A stretch of 10,701 nt of DNA, from NCBI GenBank assembly GCA_026770585.1, contig MU646375.1, positions 745,324-756,024 on the forward strand. The letters run 5' to 3'. Of the stretch, positions 1-5,978 are shown one piece after another. The stretch comes from Baffinella frigidus (taxonomy: Eukaryota > Cryptophyceae > Cryptomonadales > Baffinellaceae). The notes beneath the pieces were generated by a model. That model was not told the origin of the DNA and searched no databases. It was given only the letters and a program-made list of their open reading frames with translations. The first letter of the stretch is position 1. Each line of letters starts with the position of its first letter. The position numbers and the translations under genes were made by a program.

Positions 1-76
1 CAAATGAAAACCGGAAAACCGGAAAATCGCACTTTCAAAACGGACAACAATTACCGCAAACGCTCTAGCAACAACA

Positions 77-160
77 TCATTTAGATTGAATGTCTTTCCG
101 GACGCGCTTTTTGGCCCCGCCGCCTGGCTTGTCGCGTGTGTACTCGATGTCTACCAAAAT
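77..160 (-). CDS. RPC2: RPC2 exon 5, N-terminal part; 3' end uncertain
   Basis: On the minus strand an acceptor (cctaatccag) opens in phase 0 at 160 and the reading is ILVDIEYTRDKPGGGAKKR, then VRKDIQSK and a TGA at 79-77. VDIEYTR is the segment that follows CRLRDMTY in RNA polymerase III second-largest subunits, and it joins exon 4 in phase exactly as the family requires (TYYAQ then ILVDIEYTR). The true 3' end is unclear. A GT lies at 103-102 (after KKR), whereas RPC2 proteins normally go on to an IGR-PIMLRS stretch that is not seen in the window. Either the exon ends at that GT or near 80 with an unusual donor, or the frame is broken here. The acceptor directly follows a CCCTAAA-type repeat array. 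The rest of the gene would lie beyond the left edge. The assignment to RPC2 is firm; the end point is not. Confidence 0.75.
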   Translation of the reverse strand: MLVDIEYTRDKPGGGAKKRVRKDIQSK

Positions 161-166
161 CTGGAT

Positions 167-217
167 TAGGGGTTTAGGGTTTAAGGTTTAGGGTTTACGG
201 TGTACGGTTTAGGGTTG
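167..217. repeat. Telomere-like TTTAGGG repeats, degenerate
   Basis: About six degenerate units of ggtttagg / ggtttacgg. In the sense of RPC2 (minus) they read CCCTAAA-like and end right at the exon 5 acceptor. Confidence 0.8.
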
Positions 218-318
218 AGGATGTGAGACCTAAGACGTGAGACCCGAACCCCGAAACGCATTTGATGTCCACCAGGAGCTAACGCGGAAACGGGTTCAAT
301 TCAAACCACCGTTGTGTG

Positions 319-393
319 TTATCTCAGGGTTGAAAATTGCTATGTTAGCCTTGGCATAGCTTTACCATAGCATATAACCCACCCCTAAGATAG
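319..393. mobile_element. 75-bp miniature inverted-repeat element, family C
   Basis: This is a homologue of 4509-4583, identical in length. Ends are TTATCTCAGGG and CCCCTAAGATAG, imperfect inverted repeats; treated as TA-flanked (TA/TCTYA...TAAGA/TA) both copies fit. The interior shares gaaa-ttgctat-tt-gcct and ggtttaccatag-like blocks. Confidence 0.6.
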
Positions 394-434
394 CAAAAAG
401 GTATAAAAAAAATCCATGTGGCATCATCACGAAC

Positions 435-654
435 CAACCTGGGCGTAGTAGAGCGCTGTGCAGAGAAGATGGCCACGGGAAACAATGGGAAATTGGAGCC
501 ATTTTGAGAAATTGGAGCCATTTTGTCAACTTTTGAGAAATTCAGTACCAAGAATTTCTCAACAGTGGACATAAACGGCTCCAATTTTCCCATTTTCCTC
601 TTTTCCGGTGGCCAACTTCTCTGCACAGCGCTCTAGCATCCGGGAGGTCGACAC
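435..654 (-). pseudogene. Copy of RPC2 exon 4 split by a miniature transposon
   Basis: Before 451 the sequence acctgggcgtagta matches the 3' end of exon 4 (TYYAQ with its donor edge); after 635 gcatccgggaggtcgacacat matches its start (VDLPDA). Between them sits the 183-bp element at 451-633 flanked by TA. The middle of the exon, about 45 bp coding CRLRDM, is missing. Confidence 0.65.
451..633. mobile_element. MITE family A, copy 1 (TA target)
   Basis: Termini GAGCGCTGTGCAGAGAAG and CTTCTCTGCACAGCGCTC are inverted repeats, extended by ggccac / gtggcc and by aaattggagcc / ggctccaattt. It is flanked by TA on both sides, as for Tc1/mariner-type elements. It has no coding capacity. A 19-bp internal block, gagaaattggagccatttt, is doubled in this copy, which accounts for its extra length over copy 2 (172 bp). 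Confidence 0.82.
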
Positions 655-661
655 ATCCTGC

Positions 662-852
662 CTTCCTCAACCCTGGACCCTTGACCCTTGACCCTTGACC
701 CGGGACCCTGGACCACCTAGACCCTGGACCCTGGACCCTGGACCCTCAACCCTCAACCATGAACCCTAAACCCTGGACCCTGGACCCTGGACCCTGAACC
801 CTGAACCCTGAACCCCAGCGTTCCCCGTGCCACCCTCAACCCTGGACCCTCG
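662..852. repeat. CCCTGGA / CCCTTGA / CCCTGAA heptamer minisatellite
   Basis: More than 20 units of ACCCTGG-like heptamers, shading into CCCTAAA and CCCTGAA. It looks derived from telomere-type repeats. It runs almost to the exon 4 donor. Confidence 0.8.
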
Positions 853-864
853 ATGAACACTCAC

Positions 865-964
865 CTGGGCGTAGTAGGTCATATCGCGGAGGCGGCACTG
901 CTGCGGAGTCGTCTCCTCATTCACCCCCGACGCGTCCGGGAGGTCGACATTCGGCCGCCCAATC
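865..964 (-). CDS. RPC2: RPC2 exon 4 (RNA polymerase III second-largest subunit)
   Basis: The exon is 100 nt on the minus strand, between acceptor ttgccgacag and donor CAG/GTGAGTG, a near-perfect 5' splice site. After one base completing an Arg codon from exon 3, it reads IGRPNVDLPDASG, then VNEETTPQQ, then CRLRDMTYYAQ. The CRLRDMTY-A block is a hallmark of Pol III RPC2 and differs from the Pol I and Pol II paralogues. This part belongs to the protrusion region of the subunit, which forms one side of the DNA cleft. Phases fit on both sides (phase 2 in, phase 0 out). At least four decayed partial copies of this exon lie in the flanking introns; this is the only complete one. Confidence 0.88.
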
Positions 965-1141
965 CTGTCGGCAACACCCAACATGGTTCGGGATCAACGG
1001 ATTCACGGTGACGTCTCTGAGGCGGGCCTATCTGTCCCGAGGCGGGCCTGTCCTCCCCGCACCATCCGAGCCCCGTCAGCGCCCTGGACCCCGCTCAACT
1101 ACATGGTGCGCTCCCTCTTGCCCTAGATAGGGCAAGAGTGT

Positions 1142-1178
1142 AAAGTCGTTTCCCCATTCACTCCTGGCGCATCCGGGA
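1142..1178 (-). pseudogene. Fragment of RPC2 exon 4
   Basis: aagtcgtttccccattcac, then tcctggcgcatccgggagg, parallels 908-942 of the true exon (the SGVNEETT / PDA part read on the minus strand). Point changes and loss of the flanks make it non-coding. Confidence 0.55.
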
Positions 1179-1335
1179 GGCGTCTGTGCGTCCTGAGGTG
1201 GGCCTATCCACTCCGAGGCAAATCCGCGCACCGTGCCAGGTTCTGAGCCCCTCTGATCCGCGTCCGTCATGGTGACAGTCGTGGCCCATCCAAGCCCCTC
1301 CACTCACCTCTTTACCCTCGAAACCAGAATCCCTG

Positions 1336-1358
1336 TCCGGGAGGTCGACGTCCGGCAG
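1336..1358 (-). pseudogene. Fragment of RPC2 exon 4 start
   Basis: On the minus strand LPDVDLPD is readable, from gtccgggaggtcgacgtccg. This matches GRPNVDLPDA of exon 4. Confidence 0.5.
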
Positions 1359-1496
1359 TCTGCCTCTGATGGAACCCTCAAATATGGGTAGTGGCAGTTG
1401 CTTGCCTTAGGATTCAACCGGATGATTACCCGAGTATTTTCCTAAGCTCGCCTCATTTCTGCACCGTGCATTTCTCTTTCGAGTAAAGTCAATAAG

Positions 1497-1521
1497 TGGG
1501 AGGTCGACGTCCGGCCGCCCG
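1497..1521 (-). pseudogene. Fragment of RPC2 exon 4 start
   Basis: On the minus strand GRPDVDLP is readable, from gggaggtcgacgtccggccg, preceded by diverged sequence. It is a further partial copy of the exon-4 5' portion. Confidence 0.5.
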
Positions 1522-1966
1522 CATCTCTCACTTGAGTATCGCTTTGAGTTGGGCAGCGGTCGAACAGCGTACCCCCCCCATTGAAACCACGGCTTCTGAG
1601 AACTCTACCTCCAAATTCAATGCGGCGAAGGGAGAATTTGTAGATTGAAAAAATGATTTGCGGCGCCCACACCATCCATCCTTCGGTTAGGATATCTGAA
1701 TCGGTTGGGATGTCCACCTGTAGGACCAGCCTATATCCCTACGATATTGCCTACCGTAGGGTGTATCGATTATTCTCTTCTGGGTTATTCACGAAGTCCC
1801 TTTGTAGTCCGATGTGTGGTCTAAACCCAGAAGGTTTTGTAACAGGGAAAGCAGCAATTTGTCAAGTAAAGAGCGGCGGGAGTTACACCCCTAATGCTGA
1901 GGCGGGTCCGGCATACGGCGCATGGACTATTAGAAGGAGGCTGCAATTTGTAAAGTAAAGAGTGGC

Positions 1967-1985
1967 GGGAGGCGGGCCGCATGTC
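1967..1985 (-). pseudogene. Copy of RPC2 exon 3 donor edge, GT lost
   Basis: On the minus strand GACATGCG/GCCCGCCTC parallels the exon 3 end, but the donor GT is GC. Confidence 0.4.
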
Positions 1986-2053
1986 CTACCGTAGGGTCCT
2001 ATGGATAATTCACTGATGGGCTATTCACAAAATCCCTTCGTAGCCCGCTGTGT

Positions 2054-2072
2054 GGGGAGGCGGACCGGATGT
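2054..2072 (-). pseudogene. Copy of RPC2 exon 3 donor edge
   Basis: On the minus strand TACATCCG/GTCCGCCTC copies the last codons of exon 3 (Y..DIR) with its GT donor retained. It stands at the border of the fold-back element at 2076-2273. Confidence 0.45.
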
Positions 2073-2075
2073 ATT

Positions 2076-2273
2076 GTCGAAATGGGCTTCGCGCGGAATC
2101 GAGGTCGGGTCAGGAAATCAGGGGAATTTTCAAAAAATGGACTTTTATGCTATCTTAGGCATGGTTTTTATCTCAAAATAGCATCTCCCGCCCGTAAGAT
2201 GACACAAAAAGGCCAAAAAATAATAATGTTGCTGACCTGACCTCGATTTTGTCCGTGCGGAGCCCATTTCGAC
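2076..2273. mobile_element. Fold-back element, ~198 bp
   Basis: Ends GTCGAAATGGGCTTCGCGCG and, reversed, GTCGAAATGGGCTCCGCACG pair over about 40 bp, including ATCGAGGTCRGGTCAG. It lies inside unit 2 of the 237-bp repeat and is absent from unit 1, so it inserted after that duplication. No coding potential; no clear target duplication. Confidence 0.68.
2150..2202. mobile_element. Possible short relative of family C inside the fold-back
   Basis: CTATCTTAGGC and GCCCGTAAGATGA resemble the ends of the 75-bp elements at 319 and 4509. The interior does not match well, so this is tentative. Confidence 0.35.
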
Positions 2274-2453
2274 CATAACACTGAACCCGACAGGTTTCGA
2301 ACCGGGTCGGTATCTAAACCCAGGAGGCAGCAATTTGTAAAGTCAAGAGTGGCGAGAGTCACACCCACAATGCTGAGGCGGGTCCGTCATACGGCGCATG
2401 GACTATTGGAAGGAGGCAGCAATTTGTAAAGCCAAGAGTGGCGGGAGGCGGAC

Positions 2454-2515
2454 CGGATGTCCTTGTATTCGAGGTACCACGCCGGGTCCGCGTCGCACGT
2501 GATCCTGTGGTTCGC
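2454..2515 (-). CDS. RPC2: RPC2 exon 3
   Basis: This is a 62-nt exon on the minus strand, from acceptor gggtctcag at 2516 to donor ATCCG/GTCCGC. It reads ANHRITCDADPAWYLEYKDI plus two bases of an Arg codon. RPC2 proteins have the pattern AN..(V/I)T.DADP.WYL.Y at this place, directly after the KQHIDSFN...ILK block of exon 2. The junctions are phase 0 in and phase 2 out, and fusion to exon 4 gives DIR-IGRPNVDLPD without a break. It is the only copy of the DADPAWYLEY core in the window, although its 5' flank and its 3' edge are each copied several times in introns 2 and 3. Confidence 0.87.
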
Positions 2516-2662
2516 CTGAGACCCAGGACCCGCGCGTCAGAGGGGCTCGTAACCTAACTGTAAACCCACGGTTCGCTTGCACTACCCCGCGCCACTCTCC
2601 ACTCAGAACACGACGGGGAACCACGGAAAGCAATTATTAGACAACCCAGGAACCGCGCGTTA

Positions 2663-2834
2663 GAGCGCTGTGCCGAGAAGTTGGCCACGGGAAATAATAA
2701 AAAATCGAGAAATTGGAGCCATTTTGTCAACTGTTGAGAAAGTTAGTACCAAGAATTTCTCAAAAGTAGACGCAAACGGCTCCAATTTCTCAATTTTCCA
2801 TTTTTCCGGTGGCCAACTTCTCGGCACAGCGCTC
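2663..2834. mobile_element. MITE family A, copy 2 (TA target, empty site known)
   Basis: Same family as 451-633: ends GAGCGCTGTGCCGAGAAG and CTTCTCGGCACAGCGCTC, flanked by TA. The flanks gcgcgt and gaggggctcgtaacc are continuous, without the element, at 2535-2553 and in two further copies, giving a paralogous empty site. Confidence 0.87.
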
Positions 2835-3447
2835 TAGAGGGGCTCGTAACCAGACCACACCCCGCGCTTTCCAACCTAGAGTGGTTTCATCTCGACGTGC
2901 ATGGTGAAGCTATGTCGAAGCCAGGATAGCAACACCTTCGCCTGCACCACCCCGCGCCACTCTGTACGCATTGCTGGTTTTCCTGGTACAAAGCCTCCTT
3001 TCCAACCTAGGGGAATTCATCGGTGCGCCTGCAGTAACCAGGACCCGCGCGTCAGAAGGGTTCGTAACCTACAATGAGAGAGAACAACCTCCCCTTCCTG
3101 GGCTGCACGCCCAAGCCTGCTACATCATGGGTGGTTTGCCTGCAACCCAGGCCTCGCCACGATGACCTGTGCACCAAATCCCTCTGTTTTCAAAGTCAAC
3201 TCGCCTTCAATCGCCCACAAATCTGTCAACTTATCAGGATTCCACATTAAAATACTTTTAGAAGTGCCAGGAATAATAGAAAGACTCACACAAATACACC
3301 TGTTTGATACACAGCCGATCGTCGCGTGGGGACCCGCGCGTCAGAGGGACTCGTAACCTACAAGGAGAGAGAACAACCTCCCCTTCCTGGGCTGTACCCC
3401 CACACCTGGGAAACAGACACCGAGCGATGTCGGAGCACCCGTGTTCT

Positions 3448-3557
3448 TATCCCTTAAGTGCCCAGGTGGTCAAATTTGACCACCAAGAGGTCCTAGGTAG
3501 GTCAGGTCCTAGGGCCCTACGGTAGGGCGTATGAGCCTACTGGGCACTTAAGGGATA
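3448..3557. mobile_element. MITE family D with 18-bp perfect termini
   Basis: TATCCCTTAAGTGCCCAG at 3448-3465 and its exact reverse complement at 3540-3557, including a possible TA target duplication. The interior holds the palindromic ggtcctagggccctacggta, then gggcgtatgagcc. A truncated copy is at 3998-4058. Confidence 0.78.
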
Positions 3558-3596
3558 GCCCAGATACCCAAGCCTGCTACATCATGGGTTGATCCG

Positions 3597-3722
3597 GGGA
3601 AACCTATTTTTCTTTAGTTTGATGGCAAGGAAAATTACTACACAATTCGTTCTTATTAGTAATATTAAAGCATTTATGTAGTAATTTTCCTTGCCATCAA
3701 ACTAAAGAAAATTAGGTTTCCC
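3597..3722. mobile_element. Fold-back element with 45-bp arms
   Basis: The left arm (3597-3641: GGGAAACCTA, ttagtttgatggcaagg, aaaattactac) pairs almost perfectly with 3678-3722 around a 36-bp AT-rich loop. It would form a long stable hairpin. No target duplication and no second copy in the window. Confidence 0.82.
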
Positions 3723-3793
3723 GTCATTGAATCCATGAGTTTTAAATTCAACCCGTTTTCCTATGAAATCGCGACAAAGAATCAGAGTCAGAC

Positions 3794-3815
3794 CTTGAGA
3801 ATGGTCTTCATCTCG
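3794..3815 (-). pseudogene. Fragment of RPC2 exon 2 end
   Basis: On the minus strand GAGATGAAGACCATTCTCAAG codes EMKTILK, followed by GT. Upstream the similarity stops. Confidence 0.55.
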
Positions 3816-3939
3816 TTGGCCGACTATTCGCAAGTTGACATGCTGGGTGTGCGGTACAAATCCGTCAACTTTGCAGCAGACAAGAGCCCGGGCTCACCAA
3901 ATTTGCGCGCCCAAATAGACTGAGACAGAGATAGATCAC

Positions 3940-3997
3940 CTTGAGGATGGTTTTCATCTCCACGTGGAGGAAGAAGTTGGAGGAGTCGATGTGCTGT
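3940..3997 (-). pseudogene. Copy of RPC2 exon 2, 3' half
   Basis: On the minus strand [19 protein letters not shown] is open and ends at a better donor than the true exon's (AAG/GTGATC). Upstream it is cut off exactly where a fragment of the TATCCCTTAAG element begins (3998-4058), so the 5' half is missing and no acceptor is seen. Confidence 0.65.
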
Positions 3998-4058
3998 CCT
4001 AGGCAGGTCCTAGGGCCCTACGGTAGGGCGTATGAGCCTACTCGCCACCTAAGTGATA
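3998..4058. mobile_element. Truncated copy of MITE family D
   Basis: tcctagg, then ggtcctagggccctacggta, gggcgtatgagcctact and a degenerate right end, cacctaagtgata. The left terminus is missing at the junction with the exon-2 copy at 3940-3997. Confidence 0.72.
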
Positions 4059-4075
4059 CCCGGGCAGAGCTGGAC

Positions 4076-4120
4076 CTTGAGAATGGTTTTCATCTCGTTA
4101 TCTCGACATTCAGGAAGAAG
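4076..4120 (-). pseudogene. Copy of RPC2 exon 2 end with an 8-base insertion
   Basis: On the minus strand FFLNVE, then an extra ATAACGAG, then ATGAAAACCATTCTCAAG and GT. The insertion repeats the flanking bases and shifts the frame. Confidence 0.6.
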
Positions 4121-4193
4121 TAGCTCGCCATCAAAAAAACATCGAGCAGAAACTCCAGTACAAAAGGGCAATTAACATTGTTTGTGGCGAGCC

Positions 4194-4275
4194 CAGACAC
4201 ACCTCAGTCACACCTCAGACACACCTCAGTCACACCTCACACACACCTCAGTCACACCTCAGACACACCTCAGTC
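4194..4275. repeat. CACACCTCAG(A/T) minisatellite
   Basis: About seven units of 11 bp (cacacctcagt / cacacctcaga) lie just beyond the exon 2 donor in the sense of RPC2. They explain the apparent plus-strand open frames there. Confidence 0.85.
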
Positions 4276-4297
4276 ATATACTCAGGCAGAGCTGGAC

Positions 4298-4420
4298 CTT
4301 GAGGATGGTTTTCATCTCGACGTTGAGGAAGAAGTTGAAGGAGTCGATGTGCTGTTTCGTGAGCCCGCGCATCTTCAGGAAAGCCGGGAGAAGCCGCCAC
4401 TTCTCCCGCACCGTTTTCAC
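4298..4420 (-). CDS. RPC2: RPC2 exon 2, conserved N-terminal block of the Pol III subunit
   Basis: This is a 123-nt (41-codon) exon on the minus strand, with acceptor gacatggtcag at 4421 and donor CTCAAG/GTCCAG. It reads [19 protein letters not shown], then [14 protein letters not shown], then [28 protein letters not shown] is one of the most conserved N-terminal stretches of RPC2 and separates it clearly from Pol II (where the block is RQQLDSF-like). Both splice phases are 0: exon 1 ends ...LTTP and exon 3 starts ANHRIT. Four or five partial copies of the same exon lie within 900 bp on either side, all truncated or frameshifted. A CACACCTCAG minisatellite begins about 22 bp beyond the donor. 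Confidence 0.9.
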
Positions 4421-4508
4421 CTGACCATGTCATCAGGAATTTTCGATCAGAAACAGGTTCAATTTAATTTTTGATCAGAACTAGGTTTAATTCGAATCAC
4501 GCTGCGCG

Positions 4509-4583
4509 CTATCTTAAGGGTGAAAGTTGCTATCTTGGCCTCGGAAAAGGTTTACCATAGAACAAAGTCCACCCCTAAGATAG
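4509..4583. mobile_element. 75-bp miniature inverted-repeat element, family C, copy 2
   Basis: Ends CTATCTTAAGGGTG and CCACCCCTAAGATAG are near-perfect inverted repeats. It matches 319-393 over its whole 75 bp. It lies between exon 2 and the exon-2 copy at 4604-4674. Confidence 0.68.
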
Positions 4584-4603
4584 GGAAACGGTGATTTGAT
4601 CTA

Positions 4604-4674
4604 GATGTGCTGTTTCGTGAGCGCATCTTCAAAAATGCCGGGAGAAGCCGCCACTTCTCCCGCACCGTTTTCAC
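4604..4674 (-). pseudogene. Copy of RPC2 exon 2, 5' half, frameshifted
   Basis: On the minus strand the same acceptor (atggtcag) is followed by [18 protein letters not shown], but four bases (gggc) are missing after ATGCGC, so KQHID is out of frame and a stop follows. The flanking intron (gaaacaggtttaattt) is duplicated with it. Confidence 0.68.
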
Positions 4675-4699
4675 CTGACCATTTCGTCAGGAAACAGGT

Positions 4700-5290
4700 T
4701 TAATTTAAATCACCTTTTTCCTGTCCGATCGGGGGAGACCCCCACGACTCTCGACAAAGAAGAGGTTTTGCCGGTGCAAAGTCTGCATTCATTTCCGGTG
4801 CGGGCTCGTTCTTGAGGCTCATAGACATTGTATCACTCAACCCAAGGCTAAAGGGCCTGTCTAGGACCTGTATCGAGAGTAATAAAGAAGTAATAAAGAA
4901 GATCAGTTCTCGTCCTGGCACATATCCTGCCGAATGTAGCCTGTATGTCTCAAGCAACACTGTCTAGAGTAGCTCGCGCCTCGTCAAAACCCACTCAGAT
5001 AATCCAGGTCTCACTGCCAGAGATTGCAATGATGCTGAGCCCCCCCCCCCCCTCTTCCCACAAGCACACCTGATTGCAAGAGCAGGGATGCTCAAGCTCC
5101 CTCTAGCGCGGTGGACCACAAATAACCCGCCCCACCCCCAAACTCTAGCTCTGCGTGAGTAAAATCGGGCTCGCCATACATGTAATGTAGCTGCAATGTT
5201 GTACTAGATCCCCTGCTCTAAATTTAATTATGGCGAGCCCACTCAGGCAGAGATAGAAACCGCAAGCCTCCGCACACGCTGCAATCGTCA
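4700..5290. other. RPC2 intron 1, gene-free stretch
   Basis: This stretch contains a C13 tract (5040-5052) and the small inverted-repeat segment at 5167-5240. A minus-strand open frame at 4700-4960 has no recognisable domain and no neighbouring splice logic. Otherwise nothing is seen. Confidence 0.5.
5167..5240. mobile_element. Small inverted-repeat segment, 11-bp ends
   Basis: GGGCTCGCCAT and ATGGCGAGCCC bound 74 bp. A similar pair (GCTCGCCA / TGGCGAGC) bounds 4123-4192 with unrelated interior. They may be tiny MITEs; weak. Confidence 0.38.
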
Positions 5291-5296
5291 TAGATG

Positions 5297-5437
5297 AAGG
5301 TTTCGGGTTTCGGGTTCGGGGTTCCGGGTTCCGAGTTCCGGGATCCGGGTTCCGGGTTCAGGGTTCCGGGATCCGGGTTTTGGGTTCCGAGTGCCAGGAT
5401 CCGGGTTTCTGTTTCCGGGTTCCGGGTTTCGGGTATC
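5297..5437. repeat. GGGTTCC / GGGTTTC / GGGATCC heptamer array
   Basis: About 20 heptamers (cgggttc, cgggttt, gggatcc) end at the donor of the duplicated exon 1. They look like a diverged telomere-type repeat with a C inserted in place of the A. Confidence 0.8.
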
Positions 5438-5440
5438 AAC

Positions 5441-5497
5441 CGGGGTGGTGAGCTTGTTTGGATCAGCCATGAGCGTCTCGAGCAGGGCGTCATCCCC
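5441..5497 (-). CDS. In-phase duplicate of RPC2 exon 1 (possible alternative exon)
   Basis: On the minus strand, between an AG (cgctgag) and donor CCG/GTTGAT, 19 codons read GDDALLETLMADPNKLTTP. This differs from exon 1 only at DDALM to DDALL and PNM to PNK. Both ends are phase 0, so it could be included after exon 1, adding 19 residues, or used instead of exon 1's second half, without shifting the frame into exon 2. It lacks the MSETAAGG head. Unlike most other exon copies here it has no stop or frameshift and keeps both splice dinucleotides. It may be an alternative cassette or simply a recent non-functional copy; the sequence alone cannot decide. Confidence 0.45.
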
Positions 5498-5707
5498 CTC
5501 AGCGAGAGAGAGAGAGAGAGATAGAGATATAGAGAGAGAGAGAGAGCGCGAGAGAAAGAGAGCGAGATATATATATATATATACAAAAAGAGAGAGAGAG
5601 AGAGAGAGTGTGTGTGAGAGAGAGAGAGAGAGCGAGAGAGAGAAAAAACAAATGAGAGAGAGAGAGAGGTGGGAGGGAGGGACAGAGAGACAGAGAGAGA
5701 GAGAGAC
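5498..5707. repeat. GA/CT microsatellite between the two exon 1 copies
   Basis: Nearly the whole stretch is (GA)n with short AT (5567-5582) and GT interruptions. In RPC2 sense it is a CT tract that fills the intron between exon 1 and its duplicate. It also produces long apparent Ser/Leu or Arg/Glu open frames. Confidence 0.92.
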
Positions 5708-5808
5708 CGGAGTGGTGAGCATGTTTGGATCAGCCATGAGCGTCTCCATCAGCGCATCATCCCCCCCGTTCGTCGCCGCCCCCCCCGCCGCCGTCTCACT
5801 CATGTCCG
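5708..5808 (-). CDS. RPC2: RPC2 exon 1 (initiator or second N-terminal exon)
   Basis: From ATG at 5803 on the minus strand the reading is MSETAAGGAATNGG, then DDALMETLMADPNMLTTP, ending at donor CCG/GTCTCT. Joining this to exon 2 gives [12 protein letters not shown] in phase, the same arrangement as in RPC2 N termini (short acidic lead, a Pro, then V-x-x-V-x-x-K/W-x-LLP). A strong acceptor, a long CT tract followed by ctacag, lies just upstream and would start the exon at 5808, so 5803 may be either the true initiator after a 5'UTR intron or an internal Met reached from the exons proposed at 6446-6560 and 6922-6957. The head is low-complexity Ala/Gly; the DDALMETLMADPN part looks helical and is duplicated downstream at 5441-5497. 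Confidence 0.78.
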
Positions 5809-5810
5809 CT

Positions 5811-5884
<74 letters not shown>
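5811..5884. repeat. GA/CT microsatellite upstream of RPC2 exon 1
   Basis: (GA)n broken by a few gga units; in RPC2 sense it is the pyrimidine tract leading to the ctacag acceptor. Confidence 0.92.
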
Positions 5885-5885
<1 letters not shown>

Positions 5886-5950
5886 TAATCATTGACGTCC
5901 AACTGGTTCGGATCCACGTGAAATGATCTGGTTCTCTTCTGGTGGATGGT

Positions 5951-5974
5951 GCCCCCCCTCTGCCGTCTCACTCA
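5951..5974 (-). pseudogene. Fragment of RPC2 exon 1 start without ATG
   Basis: On the minus strand CTGAGTGAGACGGCAGAGGG parallels ATGAGTGAGACGGCGGCGGG of exon 1 (SETA.GG); the initiator is CTG. It abuts the target-site duplication of the 5979-6128 element. Confidence 0.5.
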
Positions 5975-5978
5975 GATC

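Larger units (their letters stand above)
965..1745. other. RPC2 intron 3, left part
   Basis: Besides the exon-4 fragments, this stretch holds two related segments (1017-1090 and 1195-1275) sharing ctgaggygggcctatc, ccgaggc, ccgcacc and a gagcccc tail. Between 1360 and 1490 and between 1522 and 1745 I see nothing recognisable. Confidence 0.5.
1746..2462. repeat. Tandem duplication of a ~237-bp intron unit
   Basis: Unit 1 (1746-1982) begins cctaccgtaggg, then ttattcac, cccttt/cgtag and gtgtgg, followed by a ggaggcagcaatttgtaaag block twice. Unit 2 restarts at 1983 with the same order but is split by about 250 bp that include the fold-back at 2076-2273; it resumes at 2312 (tctaaacccagg) and ends at exon 3. 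The block gcaatttgt-aagt-aagagtggcgg occurs four times (1852, 1941, 2329, 2419). Confidence 0.72.
2516..3595. repeat. Dispersed copies of the exon-3 acceptor flank (RPC2 intron 2)
   Basis: The segment acccaggacccgcgcgtcag, then agggGctcgtaacctac, recurs at 2520-2555, 2646-2660 continuing at 2837, 3039-3073 and 3331-3363. Two of them go on with gagagagaacaacctcccc, then ttcctgggctg (from 3074 and 3364). The phrase agcctgctacatcatgggt appears at 3114 and 3571. On the minus strand these carry acceptor-like ends next to GCGAACC or GCAAACC, the first codons of exon 3 (2570-2585, 2945, 3020, 3132). Confidence 0.7.

Noticed and set aside
2293-2303. GGTTCGAAACC on the minus strand, a match to the Pol III B box
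   Set aside because: No A box at proper distance and no tRNA cloverleaf can be formed; it lies in a short GGTTTCGAACC palindrome, so a tRNA or SINE is not supported.
4178-4474. Plus-strand open frames rich in HTSDTPQS
   Set aside because: Produced by the CACACCTCAG minisatellite and the antisense of RPC2 exon 2.
5224-5888. Long Ser/Leu and Arg/Glu-rich open frames on both strands
   Set aside because: They are translations of the GA/CT microsatellite and the GGGTTCC heptamers; only the MSETAAGG and DDAL..LTTP parts are credible coding sequence.
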